Of a stretch of DNA of 64,000 nucleotides, positions 16,825 through 26,171 are shown in pieces (the stretch's first letter is position 1; the number at the start of each line of letters is the position of its first letter). The position numbers and the translations under genes are program-made. Source of the stretch: Prescottella subtropica. GTDB lineage: Bacteria > Actinomycetota > Actinomycetes > Mycobacteriales > Mycobacteriaceae. Location: contig NZ_SKCH01000005.1 of assembly GCF_005434945.1 (NCBI RefSeq), positions 62,001 through 126,000 of the forward strand, given 5' to 3'. The notes under the pieces were generated by a model. It saw only the letters and a program-made list of their open reading frames with translations. It made no database searches and was not told the DNA's origin.

Positions 16825-18401
16825 CGCGTCCCCTCCTGCCGGGTGTTGAGCACGTTCACACCCCGGAACAGGGCGGACGGGCAGCCGTGGCTGACCGCGG
16901 CGACCTGCCCGGGTTGGGCCTTGCCGCAGTTGAAGGCGCCGCCGAGCCGCCACGTCGACGGACCGCCGACCGCCTCGAGGGACCCCCAGAAGTCGGTGGT
17001 GGTGGCCTGGTAGGCGACGTCACGGAGCTGCCCGTCGAGGCGCCCGTCGCGGATCCGGAAAAACCGCTGCCCGGTGAACTGGAAGTTGTAGCGCTGCATG
17101 TCGATCGACCAGGACTTGTCGCCGACGACGTAGATGCCGTCCTCGACGCGGGCGATCAGGTCGGCGGTCGACGTGTCCGCGACCGGGTCGGGCTGCAGCG
17201 ACACGTTCGCCATCCGCTGGATCGGCACGTGCTGCGCCGAATCGGCGTACGAGCAGCCGTTGGACCGGTCCAACCCGAGGCGCGGGGCGAACACCCGGTC
17301 CAGCTGGTAGCCGACCAGTGTTCCGTCGCGCACCAGATCCCAGGACTGAGCGGCGACTGCGTCGTCGTCGAAGCCGACCGACGCGAGCCCGTGCGGCTCG
17401 GTGCGGTCCGCGGTGACGTGCATGTGCTCGGTGCCGTACTTCAGGGTGCCGAGCAGGTCCGGGGTGGCGAACGAGGTGCCCGCGTAGGCGGCCTCGTAGC
17501 CGATGGCGCGATCGTATTCGGTGGCGTGCCCGACGGATTCGTGGATCGTCAACCACAGGTTGGTCGGGTCGATCACCAGATCCGTCGGGCCCGCCACGAC
17601 GCTCGGCGCGGCGATCTTCTCCGCCAGCAGCACTGGGATCTCGGCGAGTTCGGCGTCCCACTCCCAGCCGTGCCCGGTGACATCCCCCGTCGCTGCGCTC
17701 GCCCCGGCAACGTATTCCCAGCCGCGGCCGACCGGCGGGGCGAGGGTCCGCATCGTCTCGAACGTGCCCGCGGCGGCATCCACGGAGACGGCCTCGAGTT
17801 CGGGATGCAGCCGCACCCGCTGCTGGGTGATCGTCGACCCGGCGAGGTCGGCGTAGAACGTCTGCTCCTTGACCTGCAGGCAGCTCGCGGTGACGTGGTC
17901 GACGCCCGGCGCGTCGAGGAGCCGCCGCGAATAGTCGGTGAGCAGCGCAGTCTTGTCGGCGGTGGGGACGGTGAACGGGTCGAGCGTGTAGTCCGACACC
18001 CACGTCGCCTCCGGGTAGACGGGTTCGTCGGCGAGGACGACCCGCTCCCGGTTCAGGCTGCGCAGGGCGCGGGCCACCAGGGCCGCCTCCGCGGCGACCG
18101 CGGCCGCCCGCTCGGGCGTGAGTTCGGCGTGCGCCGCGAAACCCCACGTGCCGTCCACGATCACCCGCACCGCGAAACCGAGTTCCACACCGTCGGAGGC
18201 GGATTGGACGCGCCCGTCCCGCAGCCGCAGCGACTGGGTGACCAGTCGGTGCACCCGCAGATCGGCGTGCTCGGCGCCCGCCGCCCGAGCGGAACTCAAC
18301 GCGGCATCGGCCAGCTGCCGCAGCGGCAGCGTCGTGAATTCTGGGTCGACCGGACGGTCGGTGGGGACTGCGCGCGGCGGCGCGCCGTGGGTGACGATCA
18401 C
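16821..18401 (-). CDS. TldD-like zinc metallopeptidase
   Basis: A 526-residue protein. The catalytic HESVGHATEYD motif (His287, Glu288, His292) is intact, matching the HExxxH zinc site of TldD; the C-terminal region has DLIARVEDGIYVVGDKSWSI and FNCGKAQPGQVAAVSHGCPS. It is the catalytic partner of the TldE-like protein encoded next, with a GTGA overlap. The start is doubtful: the GTG at 18401 lies only about 9 bp from the end of a decayed IS element, and no ribosome-binding site is visible in host DNA between them. The native promoter, and possibly the first few codons, may have been displaced by the insertion. Confidence 0.87.
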   Translation of the reverse strand: MIVTHGAPPRAVPTDRPVDPEFTTLPLRQLADAALSSARAAGAEHADLRVHRLVTQSLRLRDGRVQSASDGVELGFAVRVIVDGTWGFAAHAELTPERAAAVAAEAALVARALRSLNRERVVLADEPVYPEATWVSDYTLDPFTVPTADKTALLTDYSRRLLDAPGVDHVTASCLQVKEQTFYADLAGSTITQQRVRLHPELEAVSVDAAAGTFETMRTLAPPVGRGWEYVAGASAATGDVTGHGWEWDAELAEIPVLLAEKIAAPSVVAGPTDLVIDPTNLWLTIHESVGHATEYDRAIGYEAAYAGTSFATPDLLGTLKYGTEHMHVTADRTEPHGLASVGFDDDAVAAQSWDLVRDGTLVGYQLDRVFAPRLGLDRSNGCSYADSAQHVPIQRMANVSLQPDPVADTSTADLIARVEDGIYVVGDKSWSIDMQRYNFQFTGQRFFRIRDGRLDGQLRDVAYQATTTDFWGSLEAVGGPSTWRLGGAFNCGKAQPGQVAAVSHGCPSALFRGVNVLNTRQEGTR

Positions 18402-18409
18402 CGGCCCAG

Positions 18410-18429
18410 ACTAGCCTCGATCTTTCGTG
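18410..18429. repeat. IS terminal inverted repeat, left
   Basis: ACTAGCCTCGATCTTTCGTG, pairing with the reverse complement of 20122-20141 at 16 of 20 positions. Mismatches fall in two pairs (positions 11-12 and 18-19). Confidence 0.7.
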
Positions 18430-18588
18430 AGCCTGGCGTGCCGGCCTGATCGGTTTCGGATTGGTTGTCCCGGTGATGATTCCGGGTTTCGGGTGTGTCG
18501 GGGTGGCCGACGCGGTCGGTGGCGTCGGGGTCCACGGCCCCGATGACGATGTGTCCTTCCTGTTCTCGCTCGGTCAGTTTCCTGCTGG

Positions 18589-20015
18589 TCAGGTGGGTTT
18601 CGGTGGTCGGGTGAGGCGACTGATTCCGGTGATGACAAGGTCGGCGTGTGGTGCCCGGGCGGCAAGGTTGAGGCGGGTGCGGCGGGCGTGACGGGTGATG
18701 CGGCCGGCGACCGAGAACAGCCGGAGTCGGAGCCGTTTCGGTTCCCAGCGGCGGGCGTCCTCGGTGTCGAACGCGAGGAGTTGTGTCCAGGCGATCAGTT
18801 CGCCGGCGAGTTGGATGATCTGCAGCCAGATCCGGTTCTGGTCGAACCCGCGGAGCGGAAGATTACGCAGACCGGTGTCTTTCGCGGCCCGGATCCGGTC
18901 CTCGCAGCGCGCCCGCCGGCGGTGCCGCAACTCCAGGTCGGGGAGCTGGCCCCGGCGGGTGTTCGTGGCGAACGCGGTCAACCGCAGCCCATCACGGTCG
19001 GTGAATCGTAGTTGCGCACCGGGATGCGGTCGTTCTTTGCGGACGATGATCCGCATCCCGTCCGGCCAGGTCGACAGGTCGATCAGGCCGGTGAGTTCGG
19101 CGACCCACGCACCCGTCGCGGACCTTCCCGTCGGCGTCGTAGGCGGGGGTCCACACGTCAGTGGGGATCAACTCGACTGCCGCGGCGATGGTGTCGGTGA
19201 GTCCGAACCCGATCGAGTACGCCAACCGGCGTTTGGTGAGGTAGTCGAGGAAGTCGTGGGTGCCGCCGGCACCGTCGGTGCGGATCAGGACTTTCTTCCC
19301 GACCCGATAGTTCGAGCCGACGGGCAGCCGCGCCAGTGCTTCCCCGACCACCGTTTGGGGGTACCGCCCTGCACGAAGTGCTTGGGGGAGGGTCGGCGGC
19401 AGTGTTCGAGCCCGCGTTCCCGGGCCGCAGCAGCATCGCCACCGGTTCCCCGGTCCCGCCGGCGCCGTGGTCGACGAACGCGCACAACGGATGGAATCCG
19501 AACCCGCGCTTGTAGTTCGGGGCGGCGGATTCTTTCTCCGAATACGCGGTCACCAGGGTCGCGTCGATGTCGACGATCAGCGGATCCTGCTCGTCGATCC
19601 GGTGATCCGGTGCCCGCCCACCGGCGGCAGACCACGCCTGGGCGCGGGCGGCGCCGCGAGCCGCACCGATCGCAGTCGTTGCGTCCGACACGTCCGCCGC
19701 CAAGGCCGTGACCAGACGGGACACGGTCGGATCGGAGGCGACCGGCCCGAAAACGTTCGGGCAGGCCCGTAGCTGGGCGAGGTCGGCGAGGCAGTCGCCG
19801 CCGAGCGCGACACTGACCGCGAGATCCAACACGATCTTCCCGGGATCGTGGCGGGACAACGGTTTACGCCACCGCGACAACGCCGTCGACAACGCGCCGG
19901 TCAGGCCGGTCTTCTCGGCCGTCCGCAGCAACAGGGCGGCTCCGGCATGCGACACCACACCCGTTCCGGAGGCGGTTACCGACAATCTCGGGTAACAGGA
20001 CGTAGACTTACCCAC
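18589..20015 (-). pseudogene. IS1380-family transposase, two frameshifts
   Basis: Starting at the GTG at 20015 the first frame encodes SVTASGTGVVSHAGAALLL, ALGGDCLADLAQLRA and the DDE-type segment DPLIVDIDATLVTAYSEKE, then GFHPLCAFVDHG and LLRPGNAGSNTAAD. Near 19385 the frame shifts; the second frame carries NYRVGKKVLIRTDGAGGTHD and LTKRRLAYSIGFGLTD. Near 19110 it shifts again; the third frame gives AWVAELTGLIDLSTWPDGM, then RIWLQIIQLAGELIAWTQLL and a stop at 18589. Summed, this is a full-length IS1380 transposase (DDE group 1) made inactive by two indels. Confidence 0.85.
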
Positions 20016-20121
20016 CTGAAAGGTGCTCCTCGAACTCGCACGAACATGACCCTAGACAAGTCATATTCTTGCAGTTCAGGGCGCCTTTCTTCGTTCACGA
20101 CACGGGCTGCTGCTCGATCAG

Positions 20122-20141
20122 CGTGAAAGCGCGAGGCTAGT
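20122..20141. repeat. IS terminal inverted repeat, right
   Basis: Reverse complement reads ACTAGCCTCGCGCTTTCACG, the partner of 18410-18429. Confidence 0.7.
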
Positions 20142-20150
20142 GGGCGCCGG

Positions 20151-20429
20151 TCAGCCGAGCCGGCGGCGCAGGTCGTCGGCGAAGTTGTCGTAGGCGGCGG
20201 CGATCTCGTCGAGATACACCAGGGTGGGGAAGTCGAGGACCGACTGACGTTCGGCCAGGAACCGGGCCGTGTGCTCGACGACGCGCTGCTCGGTGCCGGA
20301 ATCGATGCCGAGGTCGGCGAGCACGTCGGGGTGGATGACGAACGTGGACTCCACACTGTCACCGCCGTCGTCGAGGCGCACCCGGTACTCGTGGTCGACG
20401 ACGAACTCGACATTCAGGTGCTCGACCAT
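20151..20429 (-). CDS. Hypothetical protein (92 aa)
   Basis: A short acidic protein starting at the ATG at 20429, with GGAG ten bases upstream. It reads VEHLNVEFVVDHEYRVRLDD, then ESTFVIHPDVLADLGIDSG, then VVEHTARFLAERQSVLDFP and ends with an amphipathic helix EIAAAYDNFADDLRRRLG. No signal peptide, membrane helix or recognised domain. Soluble and probably cytoplasmic. The stop lies 10 bp from the IS element's right end, so the original 3' neighbour has been separated. Function unknown. Confidence 0.65.
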   Translation of the reverse strand: MVEHLNVEFVVDHEYRVRLDDGGDSVESTFVIHPDVLADLGIDSGTEQRVVEHTARFLAERQSVLDFPTLVYLDEIAAAYDNFADDLRRRLG

Positions 20430-20588
20430 GGATCACGGCTCCGTATCGGTGAGGGACATCGGCGGTGCGGCGGAGACCGGACCGGGATCACCGGAGTCCC
20501 GGCCTCCTACCGTTCCTCGACGTTACGCCCGCCCGGATCCACGATCCGTGCGGGTCGACCACGACCTCTCGGGCCGGCTGGCCGTCGG

Positions 20589-21113
20589 TCAACTGCCGCT
20601 GCCGAACACAGACTGCGGGGGCGCGGCCGGGTAGGCGGCGACGTCCATGATCACCGACCCGTCGCACGGGCCGCCGGTGATGTCGGTGCGCCATGTCCCG
20701 GTGAGGGTGCCGTCCGGGCGTGGCGTGTAGACGGCCACCGAATGCGCCGGTGTCCACACCTTCGGGACGCCCTCGCCCTGCCAGCAGTCCCACTGCCAGT
20801 CGTACACGTGCACCCAACTGGTGCCGTCCCACGTGTACTGCGGCGGCAACGGCAGCGTCGGATTCGCGGGTGTCGGCCCGTCGACGACGGTCGCCACGCA
20901 CGTGCCGGCCGCACAGTCGGTGGTGAACGTGTACGTGTCGGCGAAATCCGGTTCCCCCTGTCGTGCCGCCAGACTCGTCCCGGACTTGGTGGCCGCGAAC
21001 CGTTTCAGCGAATACTCCCCGGACCACGACGGATCCGCCGCACCCGCCGGCGCGGCCGACGCGGCGATCAGACCGAGAGCGAGCAACGCGACCGCCGGCA
21101 GTGCTTTCCTCAT
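20589..21113 (-). CDS. Secreted hypothetical protein
   Basis: A 174-residue protein. The start at 21113 is preferred over one at 21185 because it gives a textbook Sec signal peptide: basic MRK, a hydrophobic core ALPAVALLALGLIAASAA and an APAGA-A cleavage region. The mature part has paired cysteines (TTDCAAGTCVATV; DWQWDCWQGE; ITGGPCDGS) likely to form disulfides, and a Trp-rich WDGTSWVHVYDWQWD segment. This pattern resembles small exported proteins common in mycobacteria and rhodococci whose role is not known. No lipobox Cys directly after the signal, so it should be released or loosely wall-associated. Confidence 0.72.
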   Translation of the reverse strand: MRKALPAVALLALGLIAASAAPAGAADPSWSGEYSLKRFAATKSGTSLAARQGEPDFADTYTFTTDCAAGTCVATVVDGPTPANPTLPLPPQYTWDGTSWVHVYDWQWDCWQGEGVPKVWTPAHSVAVYTPRPDGTLTGTWRTDITGGPCDGSVIMDVAAYPAAPPQSVFGSGS

Positions 21114-21224
21114 GAGCGCAAGTCGAACACGCCGACAGGCACTGCTGGCGGGGATCGGCGAAAGGGGTCCGGATCGGGGAATCAACGGTCGGGGTTCGGA
21201 CTCACCGACTGCTAGATTCTCCGG

Positions 21225-21316
21225 AGAAATGAAGAACCCCCACGGCCGAACTGCCGTGGGGGGATCTCCATGTATTAACGAGGGACCTTGTCCTCGTACC
21301 TGAAGCCCATGCTAAC
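21225..21316 (+). ncRNA. Candidate structured leader RNA of the Abi-family gene (abiF-RNA-like)
   Basis: Between the secreted-protein gene and the Abi gene lies a perfect 10-bp stem CCCCCACGGC / GCCGTGGGGG (21237-21246 with 21253-21262, loop CGAACT), followed by a second hairpin ACGAGG(G)AC-CTT-GTCCTCGT (about 21277-21296). A TAGATT -10-like hexamer (21214-21219) overlaps the left edge of a 12-bp palindrome TTCTCCGGAGAA (21217-21228). No U-tract follows the first stem, which argues against a plain terminator. A conserved ncRNA motif upstream of abiF-type genes is known, and such RNAs act as antitoxins to the HEPN protein. Membership here is inferred from position and folding, not from a covariance search. 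Confidence 0.45.
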
Positions 21317-21330
21317 GGAGGCCGCAGCGG

Positions 21331-22074
21331 GTGCCAAGCCGACAGACGATCGAGGCGATCACCCGGGTCCTTCATCCGTCGCGTGTCGGCACCTACCGCG
21401 CCAGGTGCGGCAACGATCCGTTGCGCGCGTTGGAGCTCTACCGATGGAACCTTGAACTGTCCGCGGCATTTCAGCAGGTCCTCGCTGTGACCGAGGTTGC
21501 ACTGCGCAATGCGATCGATGGCCAGTTGAGGGACTGGAACGCGACACAACCCCACCACACCAGACAGGGCGCGATGCACGGGCGTGAGTGGCTTTCGGAC
21601 CCTGCGCGACCACTCAATTCGATGACTCAGGCATCCCGCCGAACAGCCCGAAGCCACGCCGAGGACGCTGTGACCGCACGCGATGCGACGCATCCCCGGC
21701 ATGGTGTCGCGGTCAACCACGACGACATGGTCACACAGTTGACCTTCGGAACCTGGGCCAAGCTGCTTCCCACCTCGAACCCCAAGGACAAGAACTACCA
21801 AGCCCGCCACGTGCTGTGGGTGGGCGCCTTGCACCAGGCATTCCCTCATCGAAAGAACGACCCGGACGGCTTCGGTGTCGCCGGCAGAACGGCCCGACTA
21901 CACGCCCTGCGTAATCGCGTCTCGCACATGGAACCCCTGCTCGACGTGAACGTCCGAGCCCGCCACAACGACGCACTCCGCCTGCTCGGTGCAATCAGCC
22001 CGGAAGTCCGGGACTGGTGCGCAGGCATCAGCCGCGTCGTCGACGTACACAAGGCATACCCGATCGAACGCTGA
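21331..22074 (+). CDS. Abi-family protein with HEPN RNase motif
   Basis: A 247-residue protein from the GTG at 21331, with GGAGG nine bases upstream. The N-terminal half has ALELYRWNLELSAAFQQVLAVTEVALRNAID, the first conserved block of the Abi_2/AbiD-AbiF family; the middle has QLTFGTWAKLLP; the C-terminal block is LHALRNRVSHMEPL. In the last, Arg194 and His199 form the Rx4-6H signature of HEPN ribonucleases. Proteins of this group mediate abortive infection by cleaving RNA when phage infects. It stands alone but is preceded by a strongly folded leader that may be its RNA antitoxin. The gene is somewhat less GC-rich than its neighbours, consistent with acquisition. Confidence 0.8.
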   Translation: MPSRQTIEAITRVLHPSRVGTYRARCGNDPLRALELYRWNLELSAAFQQVLAVTEVALRNAIDGQLRDWNATQPHHTRQGAMHGREWLSDPARPLNSMTQASRRTARSHAEDAVTARDATHPRHGVAVNHDDMVTQLTFGTWAKLLPTSNPKDKNYQARHVLWVGALHQAFPHRKNDPDGFGVAGRTARLHALRNRVSHMEPLLDVNVRARHNDALRLLGAISPEVRDWCAGISRVVDVHKAYPIER

Positions 22075-22154
22075 GTCCCTGCGTGTCAGGGTGAGGTGAG
22101 TCCAACTTGTTCGCAACGGAGTCGACGGCAGCACCGGCGAACACCCGATCTCCC

Positions 22155-24418
22155 TCAGCCGCCCACATACTCCGCGAGATGCGTGCCGGTCAGGGTGGAT
22201 CGGGCGGCCACCAGGTCGGCGGGGGTGCCTTCGAACACGACCTGCCCGCCGTCGTGGCCCGCGCCGGGGCCGAGGTCGACGATCCAGTCGGCGTGCGCCA
22301 TGACGGCCTGGTGGTGTTCGACGACGATGACGGACTTCCCGGCGTCGACGAGGCGATCCAACAGTGCGAGCAGGTGTTCGACGTCGGCGAGGTGCAGGCC
22401 GGTGGTGGGTTCGTCGAGAACGTACACGTCGCCCTTCTCCGCCATCGCGGTGGCCAGCTTGAGACGCTGCCGTTCCCCACCGGACAGGGTCGTCAGCGGC
22501 TGCCCGATCGTGAGATAGCCGAGCCCCACATCGGCGAGGCGGGCCAGAATCTTGTGCGCGGCAGCCAGTTTGCCCTCTCCGGATCCGAAGAACTCGTGGG
22601 CGGCGGCCACCGACATCGTCAGCACCTCGTCGATGTTCCTGCCGCCGAACGTGTAGTCGAGGACCTCCGCCTGGAAGCGTCGGCCGTCGCACACCTCGCA
22701 CGTGGCGGCCACCCCGGCCATCATCGCCAGATCCGAGTACACGACACCGGCGCCGTTGCAGTTCGGGCAGGCGCCGTCCGAGTTGGCGCTGAACAGGCCG
22801 GGTTTGACGCCGTTGGCCTTCGCGAACGCCTTGCGGATCGGGTCGAGCAGCCCGGTGTAGGTGGCCGGGTTGGAGCGCCGCGATCCCTTGATCGCGCTCT
22901 GGTCGATCGCCACCACCCCGTCCCGGGTCGCTACCGACCCGTGGATCAGGGAACTCTTCCCGGACCCGGCGACCCCGGTCACCACCACCAGCACCCCGAG
23001 GGGGATGTCGACGTCGACGCCGCGCAGATTGTGGGTGTCGGCGCCGCGGATCTCCAACGCGCCCTTCGGCTTTCGCACCCGTGGTTTCACCGTCGCCCGG
23101 TCGTCGAGATGCTTTCCGGTGAGCGTGCCGCTGGCGCGCAGGCCGTCGACGGTGCCCTCGAACACGATCTGCCCGCCGCCGGCGCCGGCCCGCGGACCCA
23201 GGTCGACGACATGGTCGGCGATCGCGATGGCCTCCGGCTTGTGTTCGACCACCAACACCGTGTTGCCCTTGTCCCGCAACCGCAACAGCAGGGAGTTCAT
23301 GCGGGCGATGTCGTGCGGGTGCCCGCCGGCCGATCCAGGCTCAGATAGCCGAGCCCGATCTCCACGAACGAATCCAGGGTGTGCGACAGCGAGGCCAGCA
23401 GTGGCGCCACGGAATCGTCGTCGAGTCCACGCACCCAGGCCGCCAGGTCGCTGATCTGCATGGCGCACGCGTCGGCGATCGACACCCCACCGATCGTCGA
23501 CGCGCGGGCCAGGGCACTGAGCCGGGTGCCGTCGCAGTCCGGGCAGGTCTGGAAGGTGATGGCCCGGTCCACGAACGCCCGGATGTACGGCTGCATCGCC
23601 TCCCGGTCCTTGACCAGCATCGACTTCTGAATCTTCGGGATCAGGCCCTCGTAGGTGACGTTGACGCCGTCGACCTTGACCTTCGTCGGCTCCTTGTAGA
23701 GCAGGTCGTCGAGTTGTTTCTTCGTGAACTGCGCGATCGGGGTGTCCGGGTCGAAGAAGCCGCAGCCGCGGAAGATGCGTCCGTACCAGCCGTCCATGGA
23801 GTAGCCGGGAATGGTCAGCGCGCCGTCGTTGAGCGACTTGGAGGCGTCGTACAGGGCGGTGAGAGCGAAGTCGGAGACCTTTCCCATGCCCTCGCAGCGC
23901 GGGCACATGCCGCCGGTCACCTCGAAGGAGCGGCGTTCCCTGACCTGCCGACCGGCCTTCTCGACGGTGACCGCACCCGCCCCGCTGATCGACGCCACAT
24001 TGAACGAGAACGCCTGCGGCGACCCGATGTGCGGGACGGCGAGCCGGCTGAACAGGATCCGCAGCATCGCGTTCGCGTCCGTCGCGGTGCCCACCGTCGA
24101 CCGGGGGTTCGCGCCCATCCGCTCCTGGTCGACGATGATCGCCGTGGTCAACCCGTCGAGCACGTCCACGTCGGGACGCGCCATCGTCGGCATGAACCCC
24201 TGCACGAACGCGCTGTACGTCTCGTTGATCATCCGCTGCGACTCGGCGGCGATCGTCGCGAACACCAGCGAACTCTTCCCCGACCCGGACACCCCGGTGA
24301 ACACCGTCAGCCGGCGTTTCGGCAGTTCGACATCGACGTCCTTCAGGTTGTTCTCCCGCGCACCGTGCACGCGGATCTTCTCGTGCCGGTCGGCGGGGTG
24401 CGGGGCGGCCGGGGTCAT
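22155..24418 (-). pseudogene. UvrA-like ABC-type ATPase, broken by internal deletion and frameshift
   Basis: Starting at 24418 (GGAG six bases upstream) the first frame encodes VFTGVSGSGKSSLVF (Walker A of the first ATPase), MCPRCEGMG and CPDCDGTR zinc-type motifs, and LGYLSLDRPAGT, then goes out of frame and ends at 23297. The second frame resumes at HPHDIARMNSLLLRLRDKG and carries a full second ATPase: VTGVAGSGKSSLIHG, CPNCNGAG, LSGGERQRLKLA, VYVLDEPTTGLH, ending at 22155. Compared with relatives about 35-40 codons are missing, precisely the LSGGE signature and Walker B of the first ATPase. Relatives of this short UvrA class include the daunorubicin self-resistance protein DrrC. Likely a pseudogene; a sequencing error alone would not remove the motif. 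Confidence 0.8.
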
Positions 24419-24445
24419 GGCGGTCTCCATCCGTATCGAGCGGGG

Positions 24446-24856
24446 TCAGGCGATGTCGTTGATGCGGAGCAGATTGCCGGACGGATCGCGGACCGCGCAG
24501 TCCCGGATACCGTACGGCTGCTGCGTCGGCTCCTGCACGATCTCGGCGCCGCCGGCGACGAGCCTGTCGAACGTGGCATCCAGGTCGCCGGTGGCGAGGG
24601 TGAGGATCGCGTACGTGCCCTTGGCCATCATCTCGGTGACGACGCGACGCTCCTCGTCGGTGACGCCCGGGTCGGCGGCCGGTGGGGTCAGCACCAGTGA
24701 GACGCCCGGCTGGTCCGGGTGGCCGACGGTGATCCAGTACAGGCCGCCCCAGCCGACCTCCTTGCGGACCTCGAATCCGAGCAGGTCCCGGTAGAAGACG
24801 AGGGCGGCGTCGCGGTCGGTGTGCGGCAGGAAGGTGTTGGCAATCGTGATGTCCAT
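24446..24856 (-). CDS. VOC-family (glyoxalase/bleomycin-resistance-like) protein
   Basis: A 136-residue protein from the ATG at 24856; a GTG at 24865 would add three residues. It has the beta-alpha-beta-beta-beta VOC module: TIANTFLPHTDRDAALVFYRDLLGFEVRKEVGWG at the N-terminus and DLDATFDRLVAGGAEIVQEP...IRDCAVRDPSGNLLRI at the C-terminus, the last with the metal-ligand-type Asp/Glu positions not fully evident. It is sandwiched between the AraC regulator (10 bp upstream) and the UvrA-like gene (27 bp downstream); this AraC-VOC-UvrA order recurs in actinomycetes. Substrate unknown. Confidence 0.82.
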   Translation of the reverse strand: MDITIANTFLPHTDRDAALVFYRDLLGFEVRKEVGWGGLYWITVGHPDQPGVSLVLTPPAADPGVTDEERRVVTEMMAKGTYAILTLATGDLDATFDRLVAGGAEIVQEPTQQPYGIRDCAVRDPSGNLLRINDIA

Positions 24857-24866
24857 GCCGATCACG

Positions 24867-25313
<447 letters not shown>

Positions 25314-25336
25314 GCCGTCGATGGTGCCACGGCTGT

Positions 25337-25384
25337 GGTTGTGAAGGATTCCTCATCGGCGGGCGAGAGGAATCCTTCACAACC
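25337..25384. terminator. 18-bp perfect-stem hairpin
   Basis: GGTTGTGAAGGATTCCTC (25337-25354) is the exact reverse complement of 25367-25384, separated by a 12-base loop. It begins two bases after the stop of the secreted-protein gene at 25387, so it most likely terminates that minus-strand transcript. No U-tract is present. An operator role for the adjacent AraC gene is possible. Confidence 0.6.
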
Positions 25385-25386
25385 GG

Positions 25387-25992
25387 TCAGGCCGTGAACT
25401 GTCCGACGGTGCCGAGCGCGGTGCACGTGACCCCCGACGGGTACGTCACCCGACCGAACAGGGCCGCCAGGACGGTGCCCTCACCGGTGTCGACCGTCGT
25501 CGACAGGGTCGGCACGTTCATGACGGTGTCGGCGAGGGGGACGACGCCGCCGCGCAGGGTGGCGGTGTTGAACCACGCCACCTGCAGATCCGACTGCTGC
25601 GGAATCTCGAGGTGCGCGGGAAGCGCCTGGAACCGCAGATGCCCGCGTTCGATCCACGGCGGGACCGGGAAGTTGGGGCCGGCCTGGGCGTTGGCGACGG
25701 TCACCGTCATCGGCTCGTCGGCGGGCCCGCACCCGAACGTCGGCGCGGGGAACAGGAAGTCCTGCGTGGTGGTGGCGCCGACCTCGTGGCCGGTGACGCC
25801 CTCGATGGCGTCCTTGACGCCGGGCTGGTCGAGGACGCCGCCGATCAGATCCTGCAGCGCCGACGGAAGGGGAAGGTCCGGAAGGGTGGGGGCGGCGGAC
25901 GCAGCCCCCACGGACAAGCTCACGGACAAGCCCACCGACAGGGCGGCGACGGCGGACAGACGGGTCAGGGCACGACGAGACGGACGCGACAC
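25387..25992 (-). CDS. Secreted hypothetical protein
   Basis: A 201-residue exported protein. The GTG at 25992 is chosen because GGAGGAG lies seven bases upstream and gives a signal peptide: basic SRPSRRALTR, hydrophobic LSAVAALSVGLSVSLSVG and the cleavage-like AASAAP. The mature chain has LPDLPLPSALQDLIGGVLDQPGVKDAIEG, then a region with two Cys (PTFGCGPAD and SGVTCTALG) that could pair. The PxLPDLPLPS pattern and Sec signal resemble small secreted proteins of mycobacteria and nocardiae of unknown function. Followed by a strong hairpin terminator. Confidence 0.74.
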   Translation of the reverse strand: MSRPSRRALTRLSAVAALSVGLSVSLSVGAASAAPTLPDLPLPSALQDLIGGVLDQPGVKDAIEGVTGHEVGATTTQDFLFPAPTFGCGPADEPMTVTVANAQAGPNFPVPPWIERGHLRFQALPAHLEIPQQSDLQVAWFNTATLRGGVVPLADTVMNVPTLSTTVDTGEGTVLAALFGRVTYPSGVTCTALGTVGQFTA

Positions 25993-26171
25993 GGTTTCTC
26001 CTCCCGGGGGATCGGTCCGGTAGACCGATCGGTTCTCGAACCGAACCACGCCGTAACTCTCAACGTCAACTTCAGGGTTAGACCGTTATGCAATCGAATC
26101 CGGTGACATGGGAGCATTTCGGCGCCGCCGCTCGTTGACGATGCAGCGGACCCGCCCGAAAGGACCCCACC

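Larger units (their letters stand above)
18410..20141 (-). mobile_element. Decayed IS1380-like insertion sequence
   Basis: About 1.73 kb bounded by 20-bp imperfect inverted repeats (18410-18429 and 20122-20141, 16 of 20 positions matching, both beginning ACTAGCCTCG). The interior holds a frameshifted IS1380-type transposase read leftwards. No matching target duplication is obvious at the two flanks (CCAG / GGGC), so the element is old or one end has rearranged. It lies between the 20151 gene's stop (10 bp away) and the tldD start (9 bp away). Confidence 0.78.

Noticed and set aside
21237-21262. Plain rho-independent terminator for an upstream plus-strand gene
   Set aside because: The upstream gene is on the minus strand and starts here; there is no U-tract and the hairpin is followed by a second hairpin and the Abi gene.
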